From NCBI GenBank assembly GCA_003697365.1, contig RFGP01000189.1, forward strand, positions 1 to 34,034: a stretch of 34,034 nucleotides of DNA. Reading direction: 5' to 3'. Source of the DNA: Chloroflexota bacterium. Its GTDB lineage: Bacteria > Chloroflexota > Anaerolineae > Aggregatilineales > J027. The notes below the pieces were generated by a model. The model searched no databases. It was not told where the DNA came from and saw nothing but the letters and a program-made list of their open reading frames with translations. The first letter of the stretch is position 1. The number at the start of each line of letters is the position of its first letter. The position numbers were made by a program, and so were the translations under genes. Of this stretch, positions 1 to 8,414 are shown one piece after another.

Positions 1-271
1 ATAGAACAAAGCGTAGACAGCGAAAAGTACGTAAGAACAGCACAGTACAGAGAGCAACCATTGCTGAGAGAGTTGCCTGTCGCCCTTACGGAAAGACACG
101 CCGAGTGACACAGCGAACCCAATAGTTGTGCAGTAGCTGTGAACGGTTGCGCCCGTTATCGCGCTAGAGTGAGCAGTATTTGCACCACTCGCTGAGAGGC
201 CAGTTTATGCTGGCAAACTAAGGTGGCACCACGAGCTGCGCCCCTCGTCCTTAGGCGAAGGGCGCATTTTT
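1..271 (+). promoter_or_regulatory. T-box riboswitch leader upstream of aspartyl-tRNA synthetase (5' end may lie before the window)
   Basis: T-box-like core CTAAGGTGGCACCACGAG (218-235). Antiterminator pairing CTAAGG 218-223/CCTTAG 249-254 and CGAG 232-235/CTCG 244-247, with bulge TGGCACCA containing TGGC able to pair with a tRNA GCCA-3' end. Stem I: CGTAAG 30-35/CTTACG 85-90, loop-E-like AGTA / GAA, then A-GAC-A giving probable specifier GAC at 95-97. Confidence 0.88.
237..271 (+). terminator. Intrinsic terminator of the T-box leader
   Basis: TGCGCCC (237-243) pairs with GGGCGCA (260-266), followed by TTTTT (267-271). It shares bases with the antiterminator, so the two are mutually exclusive. 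Confidence 0.88.
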
Positions 272-315
272 GATCTTAGCTTACCACCATCAAATCATAC
301 GGAGGATTTTCAGGA

Positions 316-1638
316 GTGATGCAACAACGTATCTTATCTTCTCAACTTGCTGAATATGTTGGTCAAACAGTATGTTTGAAAGGTTGGCTCCATCGTCTTC
401 GACAACTGGGCGAAGTCAACTTTTTAATCCTTAGAGATCGGCATGGTATAGCACAGGCTGTTTTAAGCGCAGAAGCTGCTACTACCCTATCTCATGTTCC
501 TGTCGAATCGATCGTTTGCGTTTCAGGTCGAGTTGTCCAAGAATCACAAGCCCCCGGTGGATATGAATTACATGATCCTACAGTAGAAGTTATTAACCCT
601 TCGGCTGCACCACCACCATTAGAAATTAACAAGAAGAAAATAAAAGCCTCTTTGCCTTTTTTCTTAGATCATGCTGTTATTGGGTATCGGCATTTGGAAC
701 GTCGCGCTATTTTCCAAATTGCATCAGGGATCATGCAGGGGTTTCGACAAACGCTCAACGCAGCAGATTTCACAGAAATTCAAACACCCAAATTAGTTGG
801 CACATCAACCGAAAGTGGTGCAAATGTTTATGCAGTTGAACATTTTGGACAAACGGCATATTTAGCGCAAAGCCCCCAATTTTATAAGCAAATTATGGTG
901 GGTGTGTTTGAGCGTGTCTATGAAGTAGGACCTGTTTTTCGCGCCGAAAAGCATTCAACGACACGTCATATCAATGAATATGTGAGCATGGATGTTGAAC
1001 TAGGATTTATTCATGATCATTTTGATGTAATGGCTGTGGTCACCCAAGTAATTACAGGGATTTTAGAGTATTTATCTGCTGATTATTCTCAGCAACTTGC
1101 ACTGCTCAAAGTTGACATGCCCATAATAGGCTATGACATTCAACACCCTATCTTTCCTTATATTCACTTCGCAGATGCACAGCAAATGCTAGCAGAACAG
1201 TTTGGGATGAAGGATGCCATCGGAGCACCTGATTTAACGCCTGAACATGAGCGCTTGTTAGGAAAATGGGCACAACAAAAGTACCAAAGCGATTTTCTGT
1301 TTGTTGTGGGCTATCCTATGCAAAAACGGCCATTCTATACACATCCTGACCCCGATCGCCCTGATTATAGCAATAGTTTTGACTTGTTATTTAGAGGCCT
1401 AGAGCTTATTACTGGGGGGCAACGTCTGCACCGTTATGAAGACTACATCACCGCGATTGAGAAAATGGGACACAGCCTTGAGTCTTACGCGCATTACCTA
1501 GAAGCATTTCAATATGGGATGCCACCACATGGCGGTTTTGCCATTGGTCTTGAGCGCTTCGTAATGCAACTTTTGAAGCTCGACAATATTCGCCTTGCCA
1601 CTTTGTTCCCGCGTGATATTCATCGGCTTGTTCCCTAA
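316..1638 (+). CDS. aspS: Aspartyl-tRNA synthetase, archaeal type, probably non-discriminating (Asp/Asn)
   Basis: 440 aa ORF with class II aaRS motifs (FRAEKHSTTRHINEY, GMPPHGGFAIGLERF); about 440 aa as in archaeal-type AspRS2; downstream of the T-box. GTG 316 or ATG 319 start. Confidence 0.92.
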   Translation: MMQQRILSSQLAEYVGQTVCLKGWLHRLRQLGEVNFLILRDRHGIAQAVLSAEAATTLSHVPVESIVCVSGRVVQESQAPGGYELHDPTVEVINPSAAPPPLEINKKKIKASLPFFLDHAVIGYRHLERRAIFQIASGIMQGFRQTLNAADFTEIQTPKLVGTSTESGANVYAVEHFGQTAYLAQSPQFYKQIMVGVFERVYEVGPVFRAEKHSTTRHINEYVSMDVELGFIHDHFDVMAVVTQVITGILEYLSADYSQQLALLKVDMPIIGYDIQHPIFPYIHFADAQQMLAEQFGMKDAIGAPDLTPEHERLLGKWAQQKYQSDFLFVVGYPMQKRPFYTHPDPDRPDYSNSFDLLFRGLELITGGQRLHRYEDYITAIEKMGHSLESYAHYLEAFQYGMPPHGGFAIGLERFVMQLLKLDNIRLATLFPRDIHRLVP

Positions 1639-1643
1639 AATAA

Positions 1644-1672
1644 AAAGACCTCGTCACATTGGCGAGGTCTTT
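1644..1672. terminator. Bidirectional intrinsic terminator between convergent genes
   Basis: AAAGACCTCG ... CGAGGTCTTT perfect 10-bp stem flanked by A/T-rich tracts. Confidence 0.85.
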
Positions 1673-1690
1673 ATTTGCTCATGTCTCTAG

Positions 1691-2728
1691 CTATTGCACA
1701 AATGGAACGTCATAAGGTGCAGCATCAATTAAGCGTACATAGGGCGAAAATACCCAAGCAGTGCCGCCATCGTAAGTGATTTTATACCAAACACTTGTTG
1801 AGTTACGCCCTAAAACAGTCACTTCTGTGTTGTAATCAAGATAATCAATAATATCACTGTCCAAAGATGGGCCAGAACGTACAGCTAATCGGTATAGCGT
1901 TAAGCCAGTGGCATTTTCAAAAACCTCAACCGCAGGCGGAGTTAGATCAAATGTAACTACGGGAGGATTAGGGTTACCAGTCACTAAGACATAACGCGCA
2001 CTCACCCACCCTAAGCGACCATCACGTAGATCAATCTGATACCATAATTCACCGCTGTCGTTCGTTGTTTGCCCTAAGATACGATAACGCTCATACAAAA
2101 ATATCTGTGTAATACGTTCATATTGAATGCCCGGGCCAGAACGAACGTTTAATCGCCCTGTCGCAACATTAGCCACTGAACGAGTATCATCTTGAGCAGG
2201 ATTTATCGGTGGATCGTTTTTGACAGAAGCAGGTACTGGGGGTTGTGTGGGAATAGGTGCTGGTGACCAATGAAGTGATATACCTGCCAGTCCTTCTTGG
2301 TCAAAGTAGGCAACACGCAGTTTATGGATACCTTCTTCTAAATCAACAGTAGCTTGATATACTGTAAATTTCGACTTTGGACTCCATTCATCAATGACAA
2401 GTTCATCATCGATCCAAAGCCGCACACCATCGTCAGCACCTAATGCAAATGTCCATGTTCCCGCTTCAAACTCAAATTTAGCTGTCCAACGCGCCGAGAA
2501 ACCATCAGTAGGCAATGACGGCGCAGGTGCTTCTTCAGCCCAATTGAAACTCAGTTCACGATCATTGCGTGTCAATATAGGTGAGCCATTAGCTGATAGA
2601 TTGTCAAAAAATTCCGCTTTCCAATATGCGGTGCTGTTGGCCTCGCTATCTACGGGCTTAATAAACAATCCCACAACAAAGGCAATTGCTAATAAGCCAG
2701 AGAGTAGAAAAGCAGTCCATTTTTGCAT
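1691..2728 (-). CDS. Secreted/anchored protein with PA14-like domain and two SH3b domains
   Basis: N-terminal hydrophobic signal segment; WTFALGADDGVRLWIDDELVIDEW resembles PA14; GRLNVRSGPGIQYERI and LAVRSGPSLDSDII resemble bacterial SH3 repeats. Confidence 0.8.
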   Translation of the reverse strand: MQKWTAFLLSGLLAIAFVVGLFIKPVDSEANSTAYWKAEFFDNLSANGSPILTRNDRELSFNWAEEAPAPSLPTDGFSARWTAKFEFEAGTWTFALGADDGVRLWIDDELVIDEWSPKSKFTVYQATVDLEEGIHKLRVAYFDQEGLAGISLHWSPAPIPTQPPVPASVKNDPPINPAQDDTRSVANVATGRLNVRSGPGIQYERITQIFLYERYRILGQTTNDSGELWYQIDLRDGRLGWVSARYVLVTGNPNPPVVTFDLTPPAVEVFENATGLTLYRLAVRSGPSLDSDIIDYLDYNTEVTVLGRNSTSVWYKITYDGGTAWVFSPYVRLIDAAPYDVPFVQ

Positions 2729-2923
2729 AAGAGTTTTCCCTCAGAATCCACTGTGCAATGTATTTTCCAAATAGCGTAACTGTACTTTATATTAGCCTAA
2801 ATTGCCATTTTACAATTTGCACAACATTTTAATTCAGCGTTCTACTAACGAAACGCCTACGTTAAGTCATCAAGGCATTATAGCGTTATATAAGAAGTAG
2901 GGCAAGCAAAAATACCCCACGTC

Positions 2924-2952
2924 TTGCTGACACTGTATATGGCGCGTATACT
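2924..2952 (+). promoter_or_regulatory. Possible sigma70-like promoter for the herA cluster
   Basis: TTGCTG (2924-2929), 17-bp spacer, TATACT (2947-2952). The -10 is good, the -35 weak. Confidence 0.3.
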
Positions 2953-2963
2953 CTAAAGAACAG

Positions 2964-4679
2964 ATGTTCAAAGGAAATGGTGTGATACTTATGCCAAAGC
3001 AAAACCAAGTACTTCAGGAATTTTTTCCACGCGATGCAGATAATCAACCGACACATACTCGTCAACTATTAGGCGTAGTAGTTAGCGGCTCATTGAGTAA
3101 AGGTCTCCAAGTTAAACTAGAAGCCGATCATGCTGTCGAGGATTTAGCCGTCGGACGATATGTGGTTGTGCGCGGTCAACAACATAAGCGTTTTTTTTGT
3201 ATGATTACTGATATTCAACTGCATGTTACCAATGCGGCACTTGCTGCTCAACCACCTAATATGGCCAATCCATTTATGCGAGCCGTCTATTCGGGCACTT
3301 CTGCTTATGCAACCTTACAAATTGCGCCTATGCTTATGATAGATACCGACGAAAAACCGCGACCAGTAAAGACAATCCCTAGTCATTTTACACTTGTTGA
3401 AACTGCAACAGAAAAAGATGTGAATGATGTCTTTGGCCCAGAAGATGAAGATCATTTCAATGTCGGAAGCCCACTAGAACTAGAGCAAACACAAATAAAC
3501 CTCGATCTCCAACGTCTTGTTGAACGCTCTGTAGGTGTGTTTGGAAAAAGTGGCACTGGTAAGAGCTTCCTTACACGTATTCTTTTAGCTGGTACGATTC
3601 AACGCGGTAAAGCTGTAAACCTAATTTTTGATATGCATAACGACTATGGATGGGAAGTTAGCGATGAGCGCGGCCCAAAAGCAAAAGGCTTAAAACAACT
3701 ATTTCCGTCAAAAGTATCTATTCTGACACTAGACGAAGAGTCATCTCGTCGTCGTCAGGCAAAATATGATGCTGTGGTCACTATTGGTTATGATGAAATT
3801 GAGCCTCAAGATATTGAGATGTTAAAGGATACGCTCGATCTTTCAGATGCTATGATTGACGCAGCGTATATCCTGCACAAAAAATATGGCAAAAAGTGGA
3901 TAAGCCACTTTCTTGAAATGGAATCTGAAGAGCTTGATGAATTCATCGCTAGCCACCCCGTAGGCGCTAGCTCAGTAACAGCATTACATCGACGATTATC
4001 GCGCTTTGAACGTTGGGAATTCTTGAAGAAAGATGGATCATCAGGAAACAGTGTACGCGAAATCATCAACCTCATTAGCCAACAAAAGAGTGTTGTATTA
4101 GAGTTTGGCCGCTATGGCAACAATATTGCAGCATATATTCTTGTTGCCAACTACCTAACGCGCCGTATTCATCAGCATTATGTAGAGGCTGTTGAAAAAG
4201 CGCTCGGTGATGCGGCGCTAGAACCCCCACAGCTCATGATCACAATTGAAGAAGCGCACAAATTCCTTGACCCTGCTATCGCAAGGCAAACAATCTTTGG
4301 TATTATTGCGCGCGAACTTCGCAAATATAATGTGACACTACTAGTTGTTGATCAACGTCCCAGTGGCATTGATGAAGAAGTGATGAGTCAAATTGGTACA
4401 AGAGTAACCGCGTTATTAGATAACGAACGCGACATCAACGCAGTTTTGACTGGTATCAGCGGCGCTCATAGCCTGCGTGAAGTACTAGCGCGTCTGGATA
4501 CCAAACAACAAGCGATTATCATGGGTCATGCCGTCCCTATGCCTGTAGTAGTAAAGACACGTGCTTATGATACAGAATTTTATCGCGCCATCGGTTATAT
4601 AGATGATGAACACCTTAGTACACATGCGAATCGCGCCCGCCAACAACTAGGCGATGATCAGGGTAGGAGAAGGCTCTAA
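2964..4679 (+). CDS. herA: HerA-family ATPase (FtsK-HerA superfamily, HAS-barrel)
   Basis: Walker A GVFGKSGTGKSFLTR, Walker B LMITIEEAHKFL, HerA C-terminal RELRKYNVTLLVVDQRPSGIDEEVMSQIGTRV; N-terminal beta-rich HAS-barrel-like region. True start may be GTG 2982 or ATG 2991. Confidence 0.88.
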   Translation: MFKGNGVILMPKQNQVLQEFFPRDADNQPTHTRQLLGVVVSGSLSKGLQVKLEADHAVEDLAVGRYVVVRGQQHKRFFCMITDIQLHVTNAALAAQPPNMANPFMRAVYSGTSAYATLQIAPMLMIDTDEKPRPVKTIPSHFTLVETATEKDVNDVFGPEDEDHFNVGSPLELEQTQINLDLQRLVERSVGVFGKSGTGKSFLTRILLAGTIQRGKAVNLIFDMHNDYGWEVSDERGPKAKGLKQLFPSKVSILTLDEESSRRRQAKYDAVVTIGYDEIEPQDIEMLKDTLDLSDAMIDAAYILHKKYGKKWISHFLEMESEELDEFIASHPVGASSVTALHRRLSRFERWEFLKKDGSSGNSVREIINLISQQKSVVLEFGRYGNNIAAYILVANYLTRRIHQHYVEAVEKALGDAALEPPQLMITIEEAHKFLDPAIARQTIFGIIARELRKYNVTLLVVDQRPSGIDEEVMSQIGTRVTALLDNERDINAVLTGISGAHSLREVLARLDTKQQAIIMGHAVPMPVVVKTRAYDTEFYRAIGYIDDEHLSTHANRARQQLGDDQGRRRL

Positions 4680-5473
4680 TGTCGGCAAATGATGAAGTAT
4701 TGTTAGATGAGTTTGCCCGCATAATTGCCAATTCAACGCGGTTAGCTGTTTCAACAGGCGCTGGCATTAGCAAAGAGAGCGGCATTCCTACTTTTCGTGA
4801 CGCAATGGATGGATTGTGGGCGCGATACGACCCTGAAGAGCTTGCTACACCGAGTGCCTTTCAGCGTAACCCTAAACTTGTTTGGGATTGGTACACCTAC
4901 CGACGCGAGCTTATTAACGCTGCACAACCTAACGCTGCCCATTATGCGCTTGTTGAACTTGAGAATTTGTTGCCACAGGTGGTCATCATCACCCAAAATG
5001 TCGATGGTTTTCACGATAAAGTTGGCAACAGAAATGTTATCCACCTACATGGTAACATTCATCGCACTAAATGTGCTGATGCTTGTAAAGGCGAACCTAC
5101 TTATATTGATCTCAGTCAAATAGAATGGAATCAAGACGCTGGGCCTCCACTTTGTCCTTATTGCAAAAAAGCCTATGCACGCCCAGATGTGGTGTGGTTC
5201 ACAGAGCCTCTACCTTCAGATGCCCTTCGGCAAGCCTATACTGTTTCAAGAAAAGCGGATGTGATGCTGGTCATTGGTACTAGTGGGCTTGTACAACCTG
5301 CGGCTTCCCTCCCATTTTTAGCTGCAGAACACGGCGCAAAAATTTTAGAAATTAATCCTAATCCTAGTACAATTAGCAATATTGCAACAATACGCTTAGA
5401 GGGAGGAGCTGCAATAATCTTGCCGAAAGTTGTCAAACGTGTACGAGCATATAAGAAAAATTCCGATGAATAA
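4679..5473 (+). CDS. Sir2-family NAD-dependent protein deacylase (Zn-containing, class III-like)
   Basis: GAGISKESGIPTFRD, TQNVDGFH, HLHGNIH, Cys-x4-Cys ... Cys-x2-Cys zinc ligands, VIGTSGLVQPAASLP. The ATG overlaps the upstream TAA (TAATG). Confidence 0.92.
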   Translation: MSANDEVLLDEFARIIANSTRLAVSTGAGISKESGIPTFRDAMDGLWARYDPEELATPSAFQRNPKLVWDWYTYRRELINAAQPNAAHYALVELENLLPQVVIITQNVDGFHDKVGNRNVIHLHGNIHRTKCADACKGEPTYIDLSQIEWNQDAGPPLCPYCKKAYARPDVVWFTEPLPSDALRQAYTVSRKADVMLVIGTSGLVQPAASLPFLAAEHGAKILEINPNPSTISNIATIRLEGGAAIILPKVVKRVRAYKKNSDE

Positions 5474-6572
5474 AAAATGGCTCATTTGGGTACTTTGTAT
5501 CTTAGTTTTTATTCTCCCATCCTTTCATACCTCTGCACAACAACGCCCACCGATTGAAGTTTTTTTGCGGCACAATAAAGACGCAAATCATGTACTTGTT
5601 TATTTTACAGATAGCCAAACAGGACTAAGCGCTATTGGCACCGTTAATAACTATCCAGATACAGGTCGCATTTTGGAGGATTTTTCCTTAAGCCCGCAAG
5701 GTGTGCTCTTCCGCGATCCTATTAATGGTGCTCCTCGTTTAATGACCACAAACGGCGATATTTTTGGCTTTACATTTATCCCACAAAATACAATACCTCC
5801 TGTAAGTTATGATTGGGTGGTTTCAGAAAATGGTCGCACACTTGCATGGGCAGAATTTTTATTTCAAGATGGCGTATGGCAATCATCAATTTATATCGCT
5901 GATCTTGATGGCGGAAACATTCGCCCCATCATAAATCCGCCCAATCCTATTGCCAGCGCACGAGCTAAACTCATTGCAGTTTCTAATAATGGCGAGAGGC
6001 TTTTCTTGGATATTGCTCACCCTATTGAACCACGCTCTGCTAATGATGATTTTGTGGAATATACAACCTTGCGAGTGTATCTAGCTTCACGCCAACAATA
6101 TTTACCTATCGCTGAAGATGTAAATTGTCCGTGTCCTGTACATGTCGTTGAAGATGGACATACACTGCTTCAACTTGAGCGCCCTATTATTGGCAATGGA
6201 TATGATTTGCGTATATGGAACTTAGATGTTAACACCTATCAAGTGATCCCTGCAGCAGACACAATATATCAACAAGGGGGAAGTCTGCATTTAAGCCCAA
6301 ATCGAACCTTAGCAGCTTTCTCTATTACTCGACTTGAGAGCCAATCTAACGCTATTGCGTCAGGCATTGTCGTTGCTGATATACTACAAACTTCCCAACG
6401 TATTATCTCTGCGCCTAGTGATCGCTTGTTTAACATTGTGCGCTTTTACAATAACGATCGCGATCTAATTTTGGCAGACCTAGCCAATGGCGAAACTTTT
6501 AAAGTCAACTTAGAAACTGAAACATATGAACAAATTGCTGATAAAATCTGGCTGGGAACATTACCTCAATAA
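5466..6572 (+). CDS. Secreted TolB/WD40-like beta-propeller protein
   Basis: Signal peptide MNKKWLIWVLCILVFILPSFHTSAQ; repeated propeller-like strands (WVVSENGRTLAWAEF, LIAVSNNGERLFLD, LHLSPNRTLAAFSI). ATG 5466 overlaps the sirtuin stop by 8 nt. Confidence 0.65.
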   Translation: MNKKWLIWVLCILVFILPSFHTSAQQRPPIEVFLRHNKDANHVLVYFTDSQTGLSAIGTVNNYPDTGRILEDFSLSPQGVLFRDPINGAPRLMTTNGDIFGFTFIPQNTIPPVSYDWVVSENGRTLAWAEFLFQDGVWQSSIYIADLDGGNIRPIINPPNPIASARAKLIAVSNNGERLFLDIAHPIEPRSANDDFVEYTTLRVYLASRQQYLPIAEDVNCPCPVHVVEDGHTLLQLERPIIGNGYDLRIWNLDVNTYQVIPAADTIYQQGGSLHLSPNRTLAAFSITRLESQSNAIASGIVVADILQTSQRIISAPSDRLFNIVRFYNNDRDLILADLANGETFKVNLETETYEQIADKIWLGTLPQ

Positions 6573-6597
6573 AAGTAATTTCTAAGGAGAAAACTAT

Positions 6598-7056
6598 ATG
6601 CCAGCAGTTGGAACACAAGCGCCTGATTTTGAACTGTTAAACCAAGATGGAAAGCCCACTAAACTCTCTGATTTTCGGGGGCAAACAGTTATCTTATTTG
6701 CCTTTCCAAAAGTCTTTACATCTGGATGTACTACACAAGCCTGTGGAATGCGCGATCATTACCCAACATTCCAAACACACAATGCAACCGTGATTGGTAT
6801 TAGCCCAGATTCTCCTGAAGACTTAAAACGTTGGCAAGAACACGAAAAACTACCCTATACATTGCTCTCCGATCCTGACCATCAAGTGTTAGAGGCATGG
6901 GGCGCTTGGGGAGAAAAAAGCATGTATGGCAAAAAATACACGGGAGTTATTCGATCACATTGGGTTATTGGCCCAGATGGCACAGTGCTTGATGAGCAAA
7001 TTAGCATTAGCCCAAAGAAAAGTGTCGAGCTAGCACTTAAATCCGTTGAAGGTTAG
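6598..7056 (+). CDS. bcp: Thiol peroxidase, PrxQ/Bcp-type peroxiredoxin
   Basis: APDFELLNQDGKPTKLSDFRGQTVILFAFPKVFTSGCTTQACGMRD; RBS AAGGAG. Confidence 0.92.
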   Translation: MPAVGTQAPDFELLNQDGKPTKLSDFRGQTVILFAFPKVFTSGCTTQACGMRDHYPTFQTHNATVIGISPDSPEDLKRWQEHEKLPYTLLSDPDHQVLEAWGAWGEKSMYGKKYTGVIRSHWVIGPDGTVLDEQISISPKKSVELALKSVEG

Positions 7057-7060
7057 GATG

Positions 7061-7093
7061 TTCAAACGCAGCAAGATTTTTGCTACGTTTGAA
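7061..7093 (+). terminator. Strong hairpin downstream of the peroxiredoxin gene (possible terminator)
   Basis: TTCAAACG-C-AGCAA ... TTGCT-A-CGTTTGAA; 8+5 bp stem, but no clear T-tract after it. Confidence 0.5.
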
Positions 7094-7163
7094 TTGCACT
7101 AATACAGAAAAGGTGTACGATTAAGCTGTACCGTCTCAACAAAATCTAAGCGGGTAGGCAGCT

Positions 7164-8414
7164 ATGGCAGACCACACCACCGAATCACGACGACTTGCAA
7201 TTCTATCTCGCCTTGTCGAGATTAGTCTTGTTTTAAACTCTAGCCTTTCTATTGATCAAATCCTAACACGTCTTATGGATGCTGCTGCCGAAATCTTACA
7301 GGCTGAATCAGCATCTGTTATTATGCGAGATCGCAATACAAATGAATTGCACTTTGTCGCAATTCCTACTGATTCAAGACACGGAGATCGCTTAATTCGT
7401 ATACCTGTTCCTCTAGAAGGCAGCATTGCTGGCAGTATTATCACCAACAGCGAGGTGATCGTCTTAGATGATGTGAGTCAAGACCCTCGACATTATCGAC
7501 AAGCAGAAAAAGAAAGTGGCTTTGTCGTGCGCTCATTGTGCGGTGTCCCTATTCGCATAGGAGATGAAAACGTAGGAGCACTAGAAGCCGTAAACAAAAT
7601 CGGCGATCATTGGGAAGAGGATGACGCACATTATCTACAAATTCTTGCCTCTCAAGCTGCTATTGCCCTACAAAAAGCCCAGCTCATCGAAGACCTACAA
7701 AAAGCCAATCGAGAGCTTAGCCAACTTGATAAGCTCAAAAGCGACTTTATTGCCATCGCGAGCCATGAATTACGAACCCCTCTAGGAGTTATCATGGGGT
7801 ACGCGAGTTTCTTAAAAGAAGAAGCTCAGGGGGAGATGAGTGAGCACGCGAACGCTGTATTAAATAGTGCACTTAGAATGCGCAGCCTTATCGAAGATAT
7901 GACCAGCCTACGATTCTTGAATATGGGTGAATCAGAGTTATCTTATGAACCAACGCCTGTAAATGAGTTACTGCGCCTAATGCAAAAAGATGATGTTATT
8001 AAAATTGTAGAAGCTCGCCAGCTTGATTTACAATTTCACCCCGCTGAGAATGACGTAATGGTGCGAGTGGATCAAGCAAAAATGTTACTTGCATTGATGA
8101 ATTTATTAAATAACGCCATCAAGTTTTGCCACCCACAATCAGGTAAGATCAGCGTTCGAGCTTTTGAACGCAACAAAGAAGTATGGATTCAAATTAGTGA
8201 TAATGGCATTGGCCTTCCACCCGAAAAGCTAGAAGATATTTTTCGTCCCTTCTATCAGATCGAAGATCATATGACACGCCGTCATGGCGGCATGGGGCTA
8301 GGGCTGTCCATTTCTAAAGCAGTCGTTGAAGCTCATCGTGGGCGTATTTGGGCAAATAGCGAAGGGCTTAATAAAGGCACAACTTTCACGATCAGTTTAC
8401 CCAAACTATCTTAA
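7164..8414 (+). CDS. GAF-domain sensor histidine kinase (HisKA + HATPase_c)
   Basis: GAF-like N-terminus; H-box DFIAIASHELRTPLGVI; N-box LLNNAIKFC; G boxes DNGIGLPPEKLEDIFRPFY and GGMGLGLSISKAVVEAH. Confidence 0.93.
   Translation: MADHTTESRRLAILSRLVEISLVLNSSLSIDQILTRLMDAAAEILQAESASVIMRDRNTNELHFVAIPTDSRHGDRLIRIPVPLEGSIAGSIITNSEVIVLDDVSQDPRHYRQAEKESGFVVRSLCGVPIRIGDENVGALEAVNKIGDHWEEDDAHYLQILASQAAIALQKAQLIEDLQKANRELSQLDKLKSDFIAIASHELRTPLGVIMGYASFLKEEAQGEMSEHANAVLNSALRMRSLIEDMTSLRFLNMGESELSYEPTPVNELLRLMQKDDVIKIVEARQLDLQFHPAENDVMVRVDQAKMLLALMNLLNNAIKFCHPQSGKISVRAFERNKEVWIQISDNGIGLPPEKLEDIFRPFYQIEDHMTRRHGGMGLGLSISKAVVEAHRGRIWANSEGLNKGTTFTISLPKLS

Noticed and set aside
2394-2774. 126-aa plus-strand ORF
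   Set aside because: Antisense to the PA14/SH3b gene; Ser/Ala-rich shadow composition.
2964-5473. Calling HerA-Sir2 a confirmed SIR2-HerA/Nezha antiphage system
   Set aside because: The sirtuin is a short zinc-containing deacylase type and the surroundings are housekeeping genes, not a defence island; kept only as a hypothesis.
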